Assembly: GCF_003201815.1 (NCBI RefSeq)
Contig: NZ_QJKB01000001.1
Coordinates: 124,001-188,000, forward strand
Direction: 5' to 3'
DNA: 64,000 bases
Source of the DNA: Undibacterium pigrum
GTDB lineage: Bacteria > Pseudomonadota > Gammaproteobacteria > Burkholderiales > Burkholderiaceae_D
The notes beneath the pieces were generated by a model that was given only the letters and a program-made list of their open reading frames with translations, made no database searches and had not been told where the DNA came from. How positions within the stretch are numbered: position 1 is the first letter of the stretch; the number at the start of each line of letters is the position of its first letter. A program made the position numbers and the translations under genes. This document shows, in pieces, positions 36,785 through 45,863 of the stretch.

Positions 36785-37189
36785 ATGCTGTTTGAAAACC
36801 AGAACTTTATATCCAGGTTGAAGAAACCAGTCAGCCTGGATGAACATGTTTTTCGCTATTGTGAGTTTTCAGATATTCAATTTGAAGGCGGAGACATCAC
36901 ATCTACTTTCCTGGCGTGCAGCTTTGCTGACTGCGGATGGTACTGGGGTTTGTTCAACACCTGCATCTTTGTTGATGTGAAATTCTCGAATTGTATTTTT
37001 CGTGGAACAACATTTTCTGGTGCCAGGTTTGTTAACTGCGAATTTGAGAATTGTGCTTTTTTAAAAGATAATCTCAATTCGTCATGCACATTCAATCAGG
37101 TCAACTGGTTTGCTTGCGTACAGAGAAATTGTACAGGGCTTGAAAATGAATTTCGTACGAGAGATAAAGGGCGTAGTTATCTCTCATGA
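36785..37189 (+). CDS. Pentapeptide-repeat protein, Cys/Phe-rich
   Basis: A 134-residue protein built from roughly eight to ten quasi-repeats of the type [x]-F-x-N-C/x (for example FVDVKFSNCIFRGTTFSGARFVNCEFENCAF). It fits the pentapeptide-repeat beta-helix with Phe or Leu at the central position and many Cys at the next. It lacks a signal peptide or TM helix, so it is likely cytosolic. Known family members mimic DNA (gyrase protection) or act as scaffolds, but nothing here assigns such a role. No clear Shine-Dalgarno precedes it, though it lies only 14 bases after nadC. The stretch 36785-38030 looks more AT-rich than its neighbours, which suggests acquisition. Confidence 0.75.
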   Translation: MLFENQNFISRLKKPVSLDEHVFRYCEFSDIQFEGGDITSTFLACSFADCGWYWGLFNTCIFVDVKFSNCIFRGTTFSGARFVNCEFENCAFLKDNLNSSCTFNQVNWFACVQRNCTGLENEFRTRDKGRSYLS

Positions 37190-37243
37190 TTTATTTTGCG
37201 CTACATATAGCCAATTCATTACCATCAATTCGCAAGATGTAGC

Positions 37244-37278
37244 TGCGATATACGAAATAATCTATTCCGTATATCGCA
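37244..37278. terminator. Hairpin overlapping end of minus-strand hypothetical gene
   Basis: TGCGATATACG and CGTATATCGCA form a perfect 11-bp stem around 13 bases and span the stop codon of the hypothetical gene at 37262. It sits between convergent genes. No long T-run. Confidence 0.5.
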
Positions 37279-38029
37279 ACACCAGCACATGTTGCGATTC
37301 TTCTTTTTTGTTCATGACCAGTTCAATCCAGCTCATGGCTTTTTCACCGTAAAGCTTCAGTAAAATATCTGTCAGGTCACTTGCCTGGCTCGGGCTTAGC
37401 TGCGATTCCCTGAGGAGGGCAAGGTATGACGCACCGATTCCCATCAGGCTGTAACCATAATTTACTCTGAGATGCCGGCACAGGGCATGATTTTCAAAGG
37501 GATTCAGGTCGGATGAAAAATAGCCGTTTGGAAAGGCTGCAAGACTGTCTTCTGCCTTGTTGACGATGGCTCTGAAAGCATAAATGCTGTCATCCAGAAT
37601 TGATAACCAGTTTTCTTGCGCAGAGATTAATTCTGAAAGTGATTCATCATTTAAAAGCAGGTTTTTTTCCTGAAAAATTCGCTCCAGGCTGCTTTCCTTG
37701 CATAGTTTTTCAAAATTTCCCAAACGAATAAAAAATTCAGATTTGCTACTCAGATAGCCGACATGCTCGCCATCTTCAAAGCATATCGCATCAAGTGAGC
37801 TTAAGTCGTAACCCTCGGTCTCGTCCAGGTCATGAGAGCCCTTGCTATGCATGGATGTGTACTGAGCTTGTCCCAGATTATCTAAAGTCAGCAGTATTCT
37901 GGAGTCGGGGAACATGTCTCCCAACTCTCTCCAGTCTTCCAGTAATTCGGCCTGACTATCGTATTTTTCTGCTTCATATATATCACACAAATATTCAAAA
38001 TCTTTGGATGATAAGGGAGTGAATTTCAT
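37262..38029 (-). CDS. Hypothetical acidic protein downstream of ABC operon
   Basis: A 255-residue soluble-looking protein with no signal peptide or TM segment, rich in Asp/Glu/Leu and predicted largely helical after residue 90. The start at 38029 (MKFTPLSSKDFEYL) is supported by GAGGAAAAA directly upstream. The frame can extend nine codons further but without a ribosome site. It includes a stretch YDLSSLDAICFEDGEHVGYL that loosely recalls SMI1/KNR4-type immunity-like proteins, but I would not assign that family. It follows the ABC permease by 59 bases on the same strand and could be the last gene of that operon. Function unknown. Confidence 0.7.
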   Translation of the reverse strand: MKFTPLSSKDFEYLCDIYEAEKYDSQAELLEDWRELGDMFPDSRILLTLDNLGQAQYTSMHSKGSHDLDETEGYDLSSLDAICFEDGEHVGYLSSKSEFFIRLGNFEKLCKESSLERIFQEKNLLLNDESLSELISAQENWLSILDDSIYAFRAIVNKAEDSLAAFPNGYFSSDLNPFENHALCRHLRVNYGYSLMGIGASYLALLRESQLSPSQASDLTDILLKLYGEKAMSWIELVMNKKEESQHVLVLRYTE

Positions 38030-38088
38030 TTTTTCCTCGTCCCAGATTAATGGCATTTAATTGCATTGGAATACGCAGATGTGCTGAG

Positions 38089-39324
38089 TCAACCATCCGT
38101 CCGCAAAGCTGCAATCGGGTCCAGTGCCGCTGCCTGACGTGCAGGAAATACACCAAAGCCCAGGCCCACAGCCACGCAGGCGCTGACGGCAATAAACAGG
38201 CTGACAGGTGACCAGGCGACTGACCAGCCTGCCAGTGCGGCGATACTATATGCTGCGATTGCTCCCAGCACGACACCGAGCAAGGCGCCGCTGAAGGCGA
38301 TGACCAGGGCTTCTGCGAGAAACTGTTCTATGACATCGCGCCTGCGTGCACCAAGGGCGCGTTTCAAGCCAATCTCGCGGCGACGTTCTAGTACATTGGC
38401 CAGCATGATATTCATGATGCCTATGCCACCCACTAATAAGGATACGGCAGCAATCGAACTCATGACGATGGTGAAGATGCGCTGGGTCTGCTGGTTTTGC
38501 CGATACAAGCCCATGGGGACAATGAGATTGGTATCATCGGTACCTGCATGTCTTTGTTCTATCAGGTTTTGCAGGACTCGCGCAGCGATGTCTGGTGGTG
38601 TCTGACCATCCAGGCGCAAACTCATGCTGTCGACCTCGTTTTCCAGTGCAGTGAAATGGAAACGGGCGCGCCCGGTTTGCCAGGGGACAAACAGGCGTTC
38701 GTCGTCCAGGCCCAGTTTAACGCCCTCGAATTCTGATTTGCTCAGCGCACGGTTCGCCAGTACGCCAACCACTTCCAGCCAGGCATGATTGAGTTTGATG
38801 CGTTCGCCGACAGGATTCTTGTCACCAAACAGTTGATGTGCCAGGCGTGGGCCTATCACACATACCGGTGCCAGACTGGCATCGTCAGAAGGGCTCAACC
38901 AGCGCCCCTGGCCTATTTGCAGGCCACCGAGTTCAGCATACGAGTCAGATACGGCAAAGGCGCGGGCAGGAACAACATTGCTGCCATTAACAAGTTGGTC
39001 AACCTTGATTTCTTTTTTTAACGCCACTGCTTTTGCGCCAGGCACGACTGCCAGCGCGGCATCGGCGTCGGCGGCAGACAAGCCCAGTGAGCGTGTACGT
39101 ATATCTTTGAGACGTTTGTCGTCGATGTTCTTGCTTTCAATGATGACATTATCCAGGCCCAGTTCCGCTACCAGACGCAAGGCTTCGCGGCGGCTGCCTT
39201 CGCCCACAGCCAGCATGGCAACGATGGCTGCGACGCCAAATATCATGCCCAATAAAGTCAGGCCGGTACGTAATTTGCGCCTTTGCAGTTCATTGATTGC
39301 TTCCAGTATCAGGGCGCGGTTCAT
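38089..39324 (-). CDS. ABC transporter permease, MacB/FtsX type
   Basis: A 411-residue inner-membrane permease with one TM near the N-terminus (GLTLLGMIFGVAAIVAMLAVGEG), a large MacB-type periplasmic core domain (about 45-275), and three TM helices at the end in the FtsX domain. The conserved ERRREIGLKRALGARRRDVIEQFLAEALVIAF precedes the last helices. Unlike MacB, it has no fused ATPase; the ATPase is encoded three genes upstream. Such mechanotransmission permeases move lipoproteins, peptides or virulence factors within or from the periplasm. Its ATG overlaps the stop of the lipoprotein adaptor gene by four bases. Confidence 0.92.
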   Translation of the reverse strand: MNRALILEAINELQRRKLRTGLTLLGMIFGVAAIVAMLAVGEGSRREALRLVAELGLDNVIIESKNIDDKRLKDIRTRSLGLSAADADAALAVVPGAKAVALKKEIKVDQLVNGSNVVPARAFAVSDSYAELGGLQIGQGRWLSPSDDASLAPVCVIGPRLAHQLFGDKNPVGERIKLNHAWLEVVGVLANRALSKSEFEGVKLGLDDERLFVPWQTGRARFHFTALENEVDSMSLRLDGQTPPDIAARVLQNLIEQRHAGTDDTNLIVPMGLYRQNQQTQRIFTIVMSSIAAVSLLVGGIGIMNIMLANVLERRREIGLKRALGARRRDVIEQFLAEALVIAFSGALLGVVLGAIAAYSIAALAGWSVAWSPVSLFIAVSACVAVGLGFGVFPARQAAALDPIAALRTDG

Positions 39325-40574
39325 GACTGTGTATCCTTGTTCTTTTCTTTGTTTTTTTCTTTATCTTTTATTTCCGGCAGAAGAACAATCTGATTACCCT
39401 GGCTGATACCTGACTTGATTTCACTGCGCACCGGGCCGCGCTGGCCGAGGACGACAGTCTGGCGTTTGAGCTGATCGCCTTCTTTGATATAGGCCGCGAA
39501 GCTGGCACCGTCCTGGATCAGGGCGATATTTGGTATGGTCATGGCTTTGGCTTGATTGATGAGGCTTACTGTGCCCAATAATGCCTGACCTGGTTTCAAT
39601 GCCAGGCTTTGGGCCTGTTCTTTTTTGAAGGCAGCTTCAAACGTGATGAATTTCACAGGAGAGTCCCGTGAAGTGACGCTGGCGCTGTTGCCAACCTTGG
39701 TGATGCTGAGTTCAATTTCCTGGCCACTGCCAGCCAACCTTACTTTAACAGGCAAGCCCACTTTCAAGCCAAAGGTACGGCCTTCTTCTATATTGAATTT
39801 GGCAACCAGTTGTTCCAGGTCGGGTAGTGAGCCAAATTCTTCGCGCGGGCGAAAACTTCCTCCCACCTGAGGTTTGCTGCCGTCCCAGTTTGTCTGCAAC
39901 AAGAAAACGCCATCATGCGGTGCCAGTAATTCCAGCGCATCCAGGTTTTTTTTGTGCTGGACGGCATTCAGGCTGACACTTTCTTTTTGTGAGCTCAGTA
40001 CCGCTTGTTCTGCTGCGCTACGCGCCTGCACCTGGCCAGTTTTCCAGTTCAGATAGCCGCGCTTGTCTTTGAGGAATCCGCTATCCTGCAGTTCATCCAG
40101 AATTTTATTGCGAGAAAAAATGGCCAGGTCAGCATTGGCATAGCGCTCACTCAGGCGCAAGTCTGTCTGGACTTTTGCATGATCTGCAGACAGGGTAGAG
40201 CGGCTGCTGGCATCGCTGGCCTGTATGGTTTCTTTTGCCAATTCCTTGCGTAGCAATTCCAGTTCTGCCTGCGATAATTCCATGCGGGATTTGGGCGCAT
40301 CAAAACGGGCAATGACCTGATCTTTTTTTACCAGGCTACCTTCGGGCAGCATGTCTATCAGGGTGCGGCCATCCCAGCCTTGTCCCGGTACGGTCAAAGG
40401 GGTTTTGTTGGCCGCAATAATTTCGCCGTCGACGACGATGCTTTCTTGCCAGGTTCTTGGCGCGAAAGTTTCTGTCGCTACTTGTATCTGATCTGTTTTG
40501 CCTGTGCAGGCAAGATTGCTGACGGCTATTGCCAGGCAGGTAAAGATGAGTTTGGATTTGAGCCAGATTTTCAT
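39321..40574 (-). CDS. Periplasmic adaptor lipoprotein of ABC exporter (HlyD/MacA-like)
   Basis: A 417-residue membrane-fusion-type protein. A lipoprotein signal is visible (hydrophobic core, then SNLACTG, with Cys23 as lipidation site). A lipoyl-like half motif (VDGEIIAANKTPLTVPGQGW ... LPEGSLVKKDQVIARFD) is followed by a coiled-coil hairpin (about 110-215), the second lipoyl half (LLAPHDGVFL), and a beta-barrel with membrane-proximal domain. The C-terminus is a low-complexity Lys/Glu/Asp tail (KDKEKNKEKNKD). It overlaps both neighbours by ATGA. With the larger adaptor next to it, the operon has two adaptor proteins, which is not the standard MacAB design. Confidence 0.88.
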   Translation of the reverse strand: MKIWLKSKLIFTCLAIAVSNLACTGKTDQIQVATETFAPRTWQESIVVDGEIIAANKTPLTVPGQGWDGRTLIDMLPEGSLVKKDQVIARFDAPKSRMELSQAELELLRKELAKETIQASDASSRSTLSADHAKVQTDLRLSERYANADLAIFSRNKILDELQDSGFLKDKRGYLNWKTGQVQARSAAEQAVLSSQKESVSLNAVQHKKNLDALELLAPHDGVFLLQTNWDGSKPQVGGSFRPREEFGSLPDLEQLVAKFNIEEGRTFGLKVGLPVKVRLAGSGQEIELSITKVGNSASVTSRDSPVKFITFEAAFKKEQAQSLALKPGQALLGTVSLINQAKAMTIPNIALIQDGASFAAYIKEGDQLKRQTVVLGQRGPVRSEIKSGISQGNQIVLLPEIKDKEKNKEKNKDTQS

Positions 40575-42565
40575 TTTTTAACTGCTCCTGCTATTGTGTC
40601 TGTTCCAGCTGCGCTCAGAATGGCTTGCACGGCAGCTCCAGGTTTAAGTCCTTTGGGCATCTGGTCAAATTCAAGTTCTATATCGCGCACAATGATGGGT
40701 TGTGAAGTGGATTTGCTATGAAATACATTACCAAGGCCAGTGACGCGTGCAGGCACCGTCAGGTTTGCGCCGGGGATGGTGATGCGTGCGCTTTGCCCTA
40801 TGGCGATCGCGCTTGACTGCGCTTCTGGTATTTTGGCTGAGACAAATAATTTGTCAGGATCAGCCACACTGGCTATCGACAGGCCCATCCAGATCTGGCT
40901 GCCGGTAGTGAATTTTTCGCCGTCCATATTGCTTTTGTAGATCATCATGCCGGGTTTTGTCGCTGTAATGGTCAGTGCTTGCTGACCTTTCACCAATACG
41001 TCTATCTTCCCCTGCAACTTTGCTACCTCGGTTTCCAGTCCGGCCTTTTCTGCCTTGCGGGCGCGTGCCTGTGTGACACGCAGACGCAAGGACAGTGCTG
41101 CCAGATCACTATTAAGGGATTTTTCTATGACCAGCTTGTCGTAATCCACGCGTCGTATCAATTCTTTTGGCATGGTGGCTTTGCGTGCGGCCTTTTCAGC
41201 ATTGCTTTGTGCTTCAGCTACTGCCAGGTCGGCAGCTTTTTCTGCCTCTGATTGTTCCAGCTTGAGTTTTTCCAGTGCCCTCAGCTTTTCATTCAACTGA
41301 CTTTTTTGGTTGGCAAGTTGTGTTGGTACTTCAGCAGCCTGGAACATGGCAAGTATGTCACCCGCTTTTACCGGGCTGCCTTCGGGCGCAATTTTTGCCA
41401 GGGTGTATTGCCAGATATAAGGGATGGTTGGCGGCCCTATAGGCGTATTGTTGCGCGATTGTATTTCACCTTCTATGGTCAGTTCCCCGGTTTTATTGAT
41501 GCGCTTTTCTGAGGCTTGCTGGCTGGCCTGTACTGGCTCAATTAGTGCACTCATGCCTGGCACCAGCTTGAAATTTAATTGTGGTGGCAACTTGATGCTG
41601 ACGCGAAAATATCTGCCATAACCCCAACTGCTATGCTCTTCAGGGGCATTGGAAATGCTGGTGATACTGGCGATTGTTTCTGATCCGGGTAAGGCATCAA
41701 ATTTCAGTTTAACGGCTTGCCCCTCTTTCAGGTATATCCTGTCGGCTTCCAGTGCCCAGGCCTGTACCTCCATCTGGCCTGAGCCTATGACCTGGCCAGC
41801 ATTATTGCCAGGAAAGGCGCTGGAACCTTCTTCCAGTCTCTCGTTACGCCAGGTGCTGTATCCATGGACGACGAAGCCATCCTGAGTGGCCCGTACTTCA
41901 GACAGTGTCAGTTGTGCCTTCAGATATTGGATATTGATTTCCTGTTTTTTGATTTCCAGTTCAGCATCTGATTTTTTTCTGTTGATGGCAGCATAGGCGT
42001 TATCAAATGCCAGTTGCTTCACTTGCAGGTCGCGTTCTGATTTTTCTTTTTCTCCCTGGTATTTATCAAAATCCAGTGCGGAAATTTGCGACTTTGGCAA
42101 GGCTGCATCGACGAGCGCCTTGGCGAGTGCTGCCCTGGCTGTGAGCAGGTTTTTTTCGGCTTCTAGCGTGGCAACTTCCAGCTTGGCCTGCTCAGAATCA
42201 GCTTTGGCCCTGGTTTGCTGCAAGCCAATTTCAAGTTGCTCTATATTCGAACCATTAGGCGTTTCTATGCGTAATACCAGATCGCCTTTTTTGACCTTGC
42301 TGCCTTCAGCAATAAAATTGCGCAACACTACAGGCGCGGAATTTGAGGGCGGCACAAAAATGATTTGTGAGTCTTTGGCAATGACTTCACCAGTCAATAA
42401 GACAGGGCGATTTTTTGCTGTGACTGCGCTAGCTGTGCTGGCCGGGGCGACAGTAGCACCTGACAATAGAGCAGAGCTGCTTGTCAGTGCCAGCATGACA
42501 GATAAATGCAGTGCCGATAATCTCATGTGCTTATGTTTGTGCTTATGCTTGTCTATATGCTTCAT
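40571..42565 (-). CDS. Large periplasmic adaptor with two tandem HlyD-type modules
   Basis: A 664-residue protein that reads as two membrane-fusion modules in one chain. Module 1 (about 50-345) has lipoyl half VLLTGEVIAKDSQIIFVPP ... AEGSKVKKGDLVLRIETP, a coiled coil (105-225), RATQDGFVVHG, and a barrel. Module 2 (about 360-655) repeats this order with GELTIEGEIQSRNN ... APEGSPVKAGDILAMF, a longer coiled coil (400-520), TATKPGMMIYK, and a barrel ending in PIIVRDIELEFD. The start overlaps the ATPase stop (ATGA). It gives an odd Lys/His-repeat leader (DKHKHKHKH) before a signal-peptide-like stretch from Met14 (MRLSALHLSVMLALTSSSALL). The common family has one module in about 350-420 residues. 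Confidence 0.85.
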   Translation of the reverse strand: MKHIDKHKHKHKHMRLSALHLSVMLALTSSSALLSGATVAPASTASAVTAKNRPVLLTGEVIAKDSQIIFVPPSNSAPVVLRNFIAEGSKVKKGDLVLRIETPNGSNIEQLEIGLQQTRAKADSEQAKLEVATLEAEKNLLTARAALAKALVDAALPKSQISALDFDKYQGEKEKSERDLQVKQLAFDNAYAAINRKKSDAELEIKKQEINIQYLKAQLTLSEVRATQDGFVVHGYSTWRNERLEEGSSAFPGNNAGQVIGSGQMEVQAWALEADRIYLKEGQAVKLKFDALPGSETIASITSISNAPEEHSSWGYGRYFRVSIKLPPQLNFKLVPGMSALIEPVQASQQASEKRINKTGELTIEGEIQSRNNTPIGPPTIPYIWQYTLAKIAPEGSPVKAGDILAMFQAAEVPTQLANQKSQLNEKLRALEKLKLEQSEAEKAADLAVAEAQSNAEKAARKATMPKELIRRVDYDKLVIEKSLNSDLAALSLRLRVTQARARKAEKAGLETEVAKLQGKIDVLVKGQQALTITATKPGMMIYKSNMDGEKFTTGSQIWMGLSIASVADPDKLFVSAKIPEAQSSAIAIGQSARITIPGANLTVPARVTGLGNVFHSKSTSQPIIVRDIELEFDQMPKGLKPGAAVQAILSAAGTDTIAGAVKK

Positions 42566-43233
42566 GCTGCAATCCCCGCGACCTTGCCATCCGCCAGATG
42601 GATGGTTCTCTGCGCTTTGGCTGCAACTGCAGGATCATGGGTAACCAGCACCAGCGTCTGCCCACCCGCATGCAATTCGCTCAGCAAGTTCAGAACATCT
42701 GCCGCACTCTTTGAATCCAGATTGCCTGTTGGTTCGTCGGCCAGCAGCAGGGCAGGTTGGTTCAGCAGGGCGCGGGCAATAGCTGCGCGTTGCAACTGGC
42801 CACCAGATAATTCACCTGGGCGGTGATCCATGCGGGTTGCCAGGCCTATGCGCTCTAGCAATTGGCGGGCGCGTGTTTCAGCCTGGGCATCTGGCGAATT
42901 GCTATAGCGCTGTGGCAGCAAAACATTTTCCAGTACGGTCAGGCGTGGCAGTAAATGAAAGGATTGAAAGACAAAGCCGATATTGCGATTGCGGATATCA
43001 GAAGCCGCATCATCATTCATGACGCTGATGTCTTCCTTGTTCAGCAGGTAGCTGCCATGATCCGGGCGATCAAGTGCGCCCAGCACATTCAGTAATGTGG
43101 ATTTGCCCGAGCCAGAGGGCCCCATGATGGCGACGAATTCCCCGCTGGCTATATGGAGATCTATGCCATCGAGTGCCCTGATTTCATTACCACCCTGCTT
43201 ATAGGTTTTGCGTATCTGGCTCAGCTTTATCAT
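42562..43233 (-). CDS. ABC transporter ATPase (MacB/LolD type)
   Basis: A 223-residue nucleotide-binding subunit. Walker A is GPSGSGKS (38-45), the Q-loop lies in FVFQSFHLLPRLTVLENV, the signature is LSGGQLQR (142-149), Walker B is LLLADEPTGNLDS and the H-loop is LVTHD. The sequence and length fit the MacB/LolD/FtsE subgroup that works with FtsX-type permeases. It is the first gene of the operon (ATPase, double adaptor, lipoprotein adaptor, permease), all joined by four-base overlaps. A TolC-like outer-membrane channel is not encoded here and would be supplied from elsewhere. Confidence 0.95.
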   Translation of the reverse strand: MIKLSQIRKTYKQGGNEIRALDGIDLHIASGEFVAIMGPSGSGKSTLLNVLGALDRPDHGSYLLNKEDISVMNDDAASDIRNRNIGFVFQSFHLLPRLTVLENVLLPQRYSNSPDAQAETRARQLLERIGLATRMDHRPGELSGGQLQRAAIARALLNQPALLLADEPTGNLDSKSAADVLNLLSELHAGGQTLVLVTHDPAVAAKAQRTIHLADGKVAGIAA

Positions 43234-43387
43234 GCAAATTTTCTCTGGATTTTTATATGAATCCCGCCAGAAAATAGTGCGAAAATACCGCCCGGCGAGT
43301 TAGCTGGGCAGTATCAGGCTGATAATTTAATTTGTCAAATGGCTATTGGTATGGCAAGCAAAATTACAAAGCATTTTAAGTGCAGAT

Positions 43388-44995
43388 TTACTTTTTCCGT
43401 TTTGGTGACAGCACTGTAGGCAAGGCTTTGGGCAGGGTGTCGGGATAGTCGCGGCTGAAATGCAGGCCACGGCTTTCACGGCGGGACAAGGCGCTGTTGA
43501 CGATCAGTGAGGCCACTTCCACCAGATTACGCAACTCCAGCAAATTATTCGAGATGCGAAAGTTGGCATAGTATTCGTCTATCTCTTCTTTCAGCAGACG
43601 TATACGGTGTTTGGCGCGCTCAAGCCGTTTGGTGGTGCGGACGATGCCTACATAATTCCACATGAAACGACGCAGCTCATCCCAGTTATTGGCAATCACC
43701 ACTTCTTCATCAGCATCAGAGACGCGGCTTTCATCCCAGTCTGGCAGGGCAATCACATTGGCGCGTTCCTGCTTTTCTATGTGTTTGGCAGCGGCGCGGC
43801 CGACCACCAGGCATTCAAGCAGGGAATTGCTGGCCAGGCGGTTGGCGCCATGCAAGCCGGTGTAAGCAGTTTCACCAACTGCATACAAACCTGGCAGGTC
43901 AGTGCGGCCATCTGTATCGGTGACGATACCGCCGCAAGTGAAGTGCACAGCAGGTACTACCGGTATTGCTTGTTTGGTGATGTCTATGCCCAGCTCCAGG
44001 CAGCGCGCATAAATGGTGGGGAAATGCTCTTGCAAAAATTCTGGTGGCTGATGGCTGATGTCGAGTTCAACAAAGTCCAGGCCACGTTTTTTCATTTCAA
44101 AGTCAATTGCGCGGGCAACTACGTCGCGCGGTGCCAGTTCCATGCGTTCGTCATGGTTGGTCATGAAGCGTTTGCCTGCTGCAGCCCCCGCTTCGGCAGG
44201 CAATTTCAGAATGCCGCCTTCGCCGCGCACAGCTTCGGTGATCAAAAAGGATTTGGCAAAAGGATGATAGAGGCAAGTAGGGTGGAACTGGATGAATTCC
44301 ATATTGCTGACCCTGCAACCGGCACGCCATGCCATCGCAATACCGTCACCTGTTGCCGTGTCGGGGTTGGTGGTGTATAGATATACCTTGCCAGCACCGC
44401 CCGTTGCCATGACGGTATGCTGCGCAGCAAAAGTATGCACTTTGCCGGTTTTTACGTCTTGAACATACAGGCCCAGGCAATGTGGAGTGGGTGAAGTATC
44501 ACCAAGCTTGGCGGACGTAATCACGTCAATCGCATAATGATGTTCAAACAGACTGATGTTGGGGTGGTTGCGTACTTTTTGTTCCAGTGTGACCTGCACT
44601 GCATGGCCGGTCGCATCGGCCGCATGGATGATGCGGCGCTGGCTGTGGCCACCTTCACGAGTCAGGTGGAAGCCCAGTTCCGCTTCTTCGTCACGTGTGA
44701 AGGGCACTCCTTGCTCTATCAGCCAGTCTATGGCTTCGCGCCCGTGTTCAATGATATAGCGGGTAGCGCCTTCATCACAAAGCCCGCCACCGGCTATCAG
44801 GGTATCTGAAATATGCTGCTCATGGCTATCGTGGGAGTCCAGCACGGCGGCAATGCCACCTTGTGCCCAATTACTGGCGCCATCCAGTAATTCACGTTTG
44901 GAAATAATCGCGACTTTGCGTGTTTGTGCCAGATGTAAAGCGACAGATAAGCCAGCCAGTCCACTACCTACAATTGCTACGTCAAAATTCTTCAT
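43388..44995 (-). CDS. nadB: NadB, L-aspartate oxidase
   Basis: FAD-dependent oxidase that converts L-aspartate to iminoaspartate for NadA. The 535 residues begin with the FAD Rossmann motif [18 protein letters not shown], continue with the family-typical [25 protein letters not shown]-like [34 protein letters not shown] and [13 protein letters not shown]. The flavoprotein C-terminal helices follow ([22 protein letters not shown]), with [12 protein letters not shown] at the end. Its partner genes nadA-nadC are 7 kb away on the other strand, separated by the ABC operon. Confidence 0.97.
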   Translation of the reverse strand: MKNFDVAIVGSGLAGLSVALHLAQTRKVAIISKRELLDGASNWAQGGIAAVLDSHDSHEQHISDTLIAGGGLCDEGATRYIIEHGREAIDWLIEQGVPFTRDEEAELGFHLTREGGHSQRRIIHAADATGHAVQVTLEQKVRNHPNISLFEHHYAIDVITSAKLGDTSPTPHCLGLYVQDVKTGKVHTFAAQHTVMATGGAGKVYLYTTNPDTATGDGIAMAWRAGCRVSNMEFIQFHPTCLYHPFAKSFLITEAVRGEGGILKLPAEAGAAAGKRFMTNHDERMELAPRDVVARAIDFEMKKRGLDFVELDISHQPPEFLQEHFPTIYARCLELGIDITKQAIPVVPAVHFTCGGIVTDTDGRTDLPGLYAVGETAYTGLHGANRLASNSLLECLVVGRAAAKHIEKQERANVIALPDWDESRVSDADEEVVIANNWDELRRFMWNYVGIVRTTKRLERAKHRIRLLKEEIDEYYANFRISNNLLELRNLVEVASLIVNSALSRRESRGLHFSRDYPDTLPKALPTVLSPKRKK

Positions 44996-45430
44996 TATCT
45001 TTTGTGAGTATATTTTTTTGGGGTACTACCCGGGATTTTTCAGTGTTCGCGCTTTGTTTTTGCTTCAGGATGCCGGAATGGGTGTCCCATAACTTTAAGC
45101 CATACCTTATGCCGACTTGGGAATGGTTGCACAGTATGCTGCTTGTATTCTAATTCAGGATGGCGGGAAGGGTATCTTTTCCATGCAGCAAAAAGCAGAT
45201 GCTCAACTGATCTTTTACACAGTAAGTTCGTGCTGGAAAGGCAGAAAAATTGTATAAGCAAATTACAAATCACCAAACTTCAACAGAAAGCTTGCAAACA
45301 GCTTGACACAAAGCTTTGCGGCTTGCTCTAATACCGGATGCAGATTTCCTGCTTGCCGTGATAGATGCACGACCAATAAAATAATCGAATACATCATCGC
45401 GAAATTCAAATTTTTGTGAGGGGGCTATAA
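44996..45430. other. Intergenic region between nadB and hupB with imperfect direct repeat
   Basis: The two genes diverge, so this gap holds both promoters. A 23-base unit (TTCAGGATGCCGGAATGGG...) at 45064-45086 recurs with four differences at 45154-45176, exactly 90 bases away. Short AAGCTT/AGCTTG motifs recur around 45288-45316 near a good sigma-70 -35 box. Frames crossing the repeat encode Arg/His/Pro-rich peptides that look like translated repeat DNA, not a gene. Confidence 0.5.
45303..45332 (+). promoter_or_regulatory. Candidate hupB promoter
   Basis: A consensus -35 TTGACA (45303-45308) is followed after 18 bases by TCTAAT (45327-45332), about 100 bases before the hupB start. Judged by eye only. 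Confidence 0.5.
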
Positions 45431-45703
45431 GTGAATAAGACTGAGTTGATCGATCATATTGCGAAAACAGCGGACATTTCCAAAGCGGCTTCGTCGCGTG
45501 CGTTAGATGCAGTGATCGGTGCGGTAAAAACGACATTGAAGAAAAAAGGCACAGTAACGCTGGTGGGTTTTGGTACTTTTTCTGTTGCCAAACGTGCTGC
45601 AAGACCGGGCCGTAATCCTAAAACTGGCGAAGCCATCAAAATCAAATCTGCCTGGGTACCTAAATTTAAATCTGGCAAAGCGTTGAAAGATGCGGTAAAC
45701 TAA
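45431..45703 (+). CDS. hupB: HU-family DNA-binding protein (HupB)
   Basis: A 90-residue histone-like nucleoid protein that binds and bends DNA as a dimer. The HU body is complete: [25 protein letters not shown], the turn and strand [11 protein letters not shown], the [14 protein letters not shown] arm with the conserved Pro intercalating into DNA, and [14 protein letters not shown]. The start is a GTG at 45431 preceded by GAGGGGGC. It is followed directly by two tRNA genes and ppiD, a gene order common in Burkholderiales. Confidence 0.96.
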   Translation: MNKTELIDHIAKTADISKAASSRALDAVIGAVKTTLKKKGTVTLVGFGTFSVAKRAARPGRNPKTGEAIKIKSAWVPKFKSGKALKDAVN

Positions 45704-45754
45704 TGCTCTTTCGTGGCTCAGTGACATGTGCCGCGATGTTTGTTTGTATGCGTG

Positions 45755-45830
45755 GGGCGCTTAGCTCAGTTGGTAGAGCGGAGCCCTTACAAGGCTTAGG
45801 TCGGGAGTTCGAGCCTCTCAGCGCCCACCA
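45755..45830 (+). tRNA. tRNA-Val (anticodon UAC)
   Basis: Complete 76-base cloverleaf with encoded CCA. Acceptor GGGCGCT pairs with AGCGCCC, the D-arm is GCTC ... GAGC, the anticodon loop is CTTACAA with TAC, and the T-arm is GTTCGAG. Confidence 0.96.
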
Positions 45831-45863
45831 AGATCAGACAAAAGTAGTATTTGTAGTAAAAAA

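Noticed and set aside
40571-42565. Thought that the double adaptor is two genes fused by a missed stop or an assembly error
   Set aside because: The frame is continuous with a normal linker between modules and both flanking overlaps are intact, so a natural single protein is the simpler reading.
43607-44380. 257-codon frame antisense to nadB
   Set aside because: Shadow of the conserved L-aspartate oxidase frame, no protein family features.
45040-45276. 78-codon frame on the minus strand with repeated PSRH motif
   Set aside because: The repetition is caused by the 23-base direct repeat; Arg/His/Pro-rich content and lack of a ribosome site argue against a gene.
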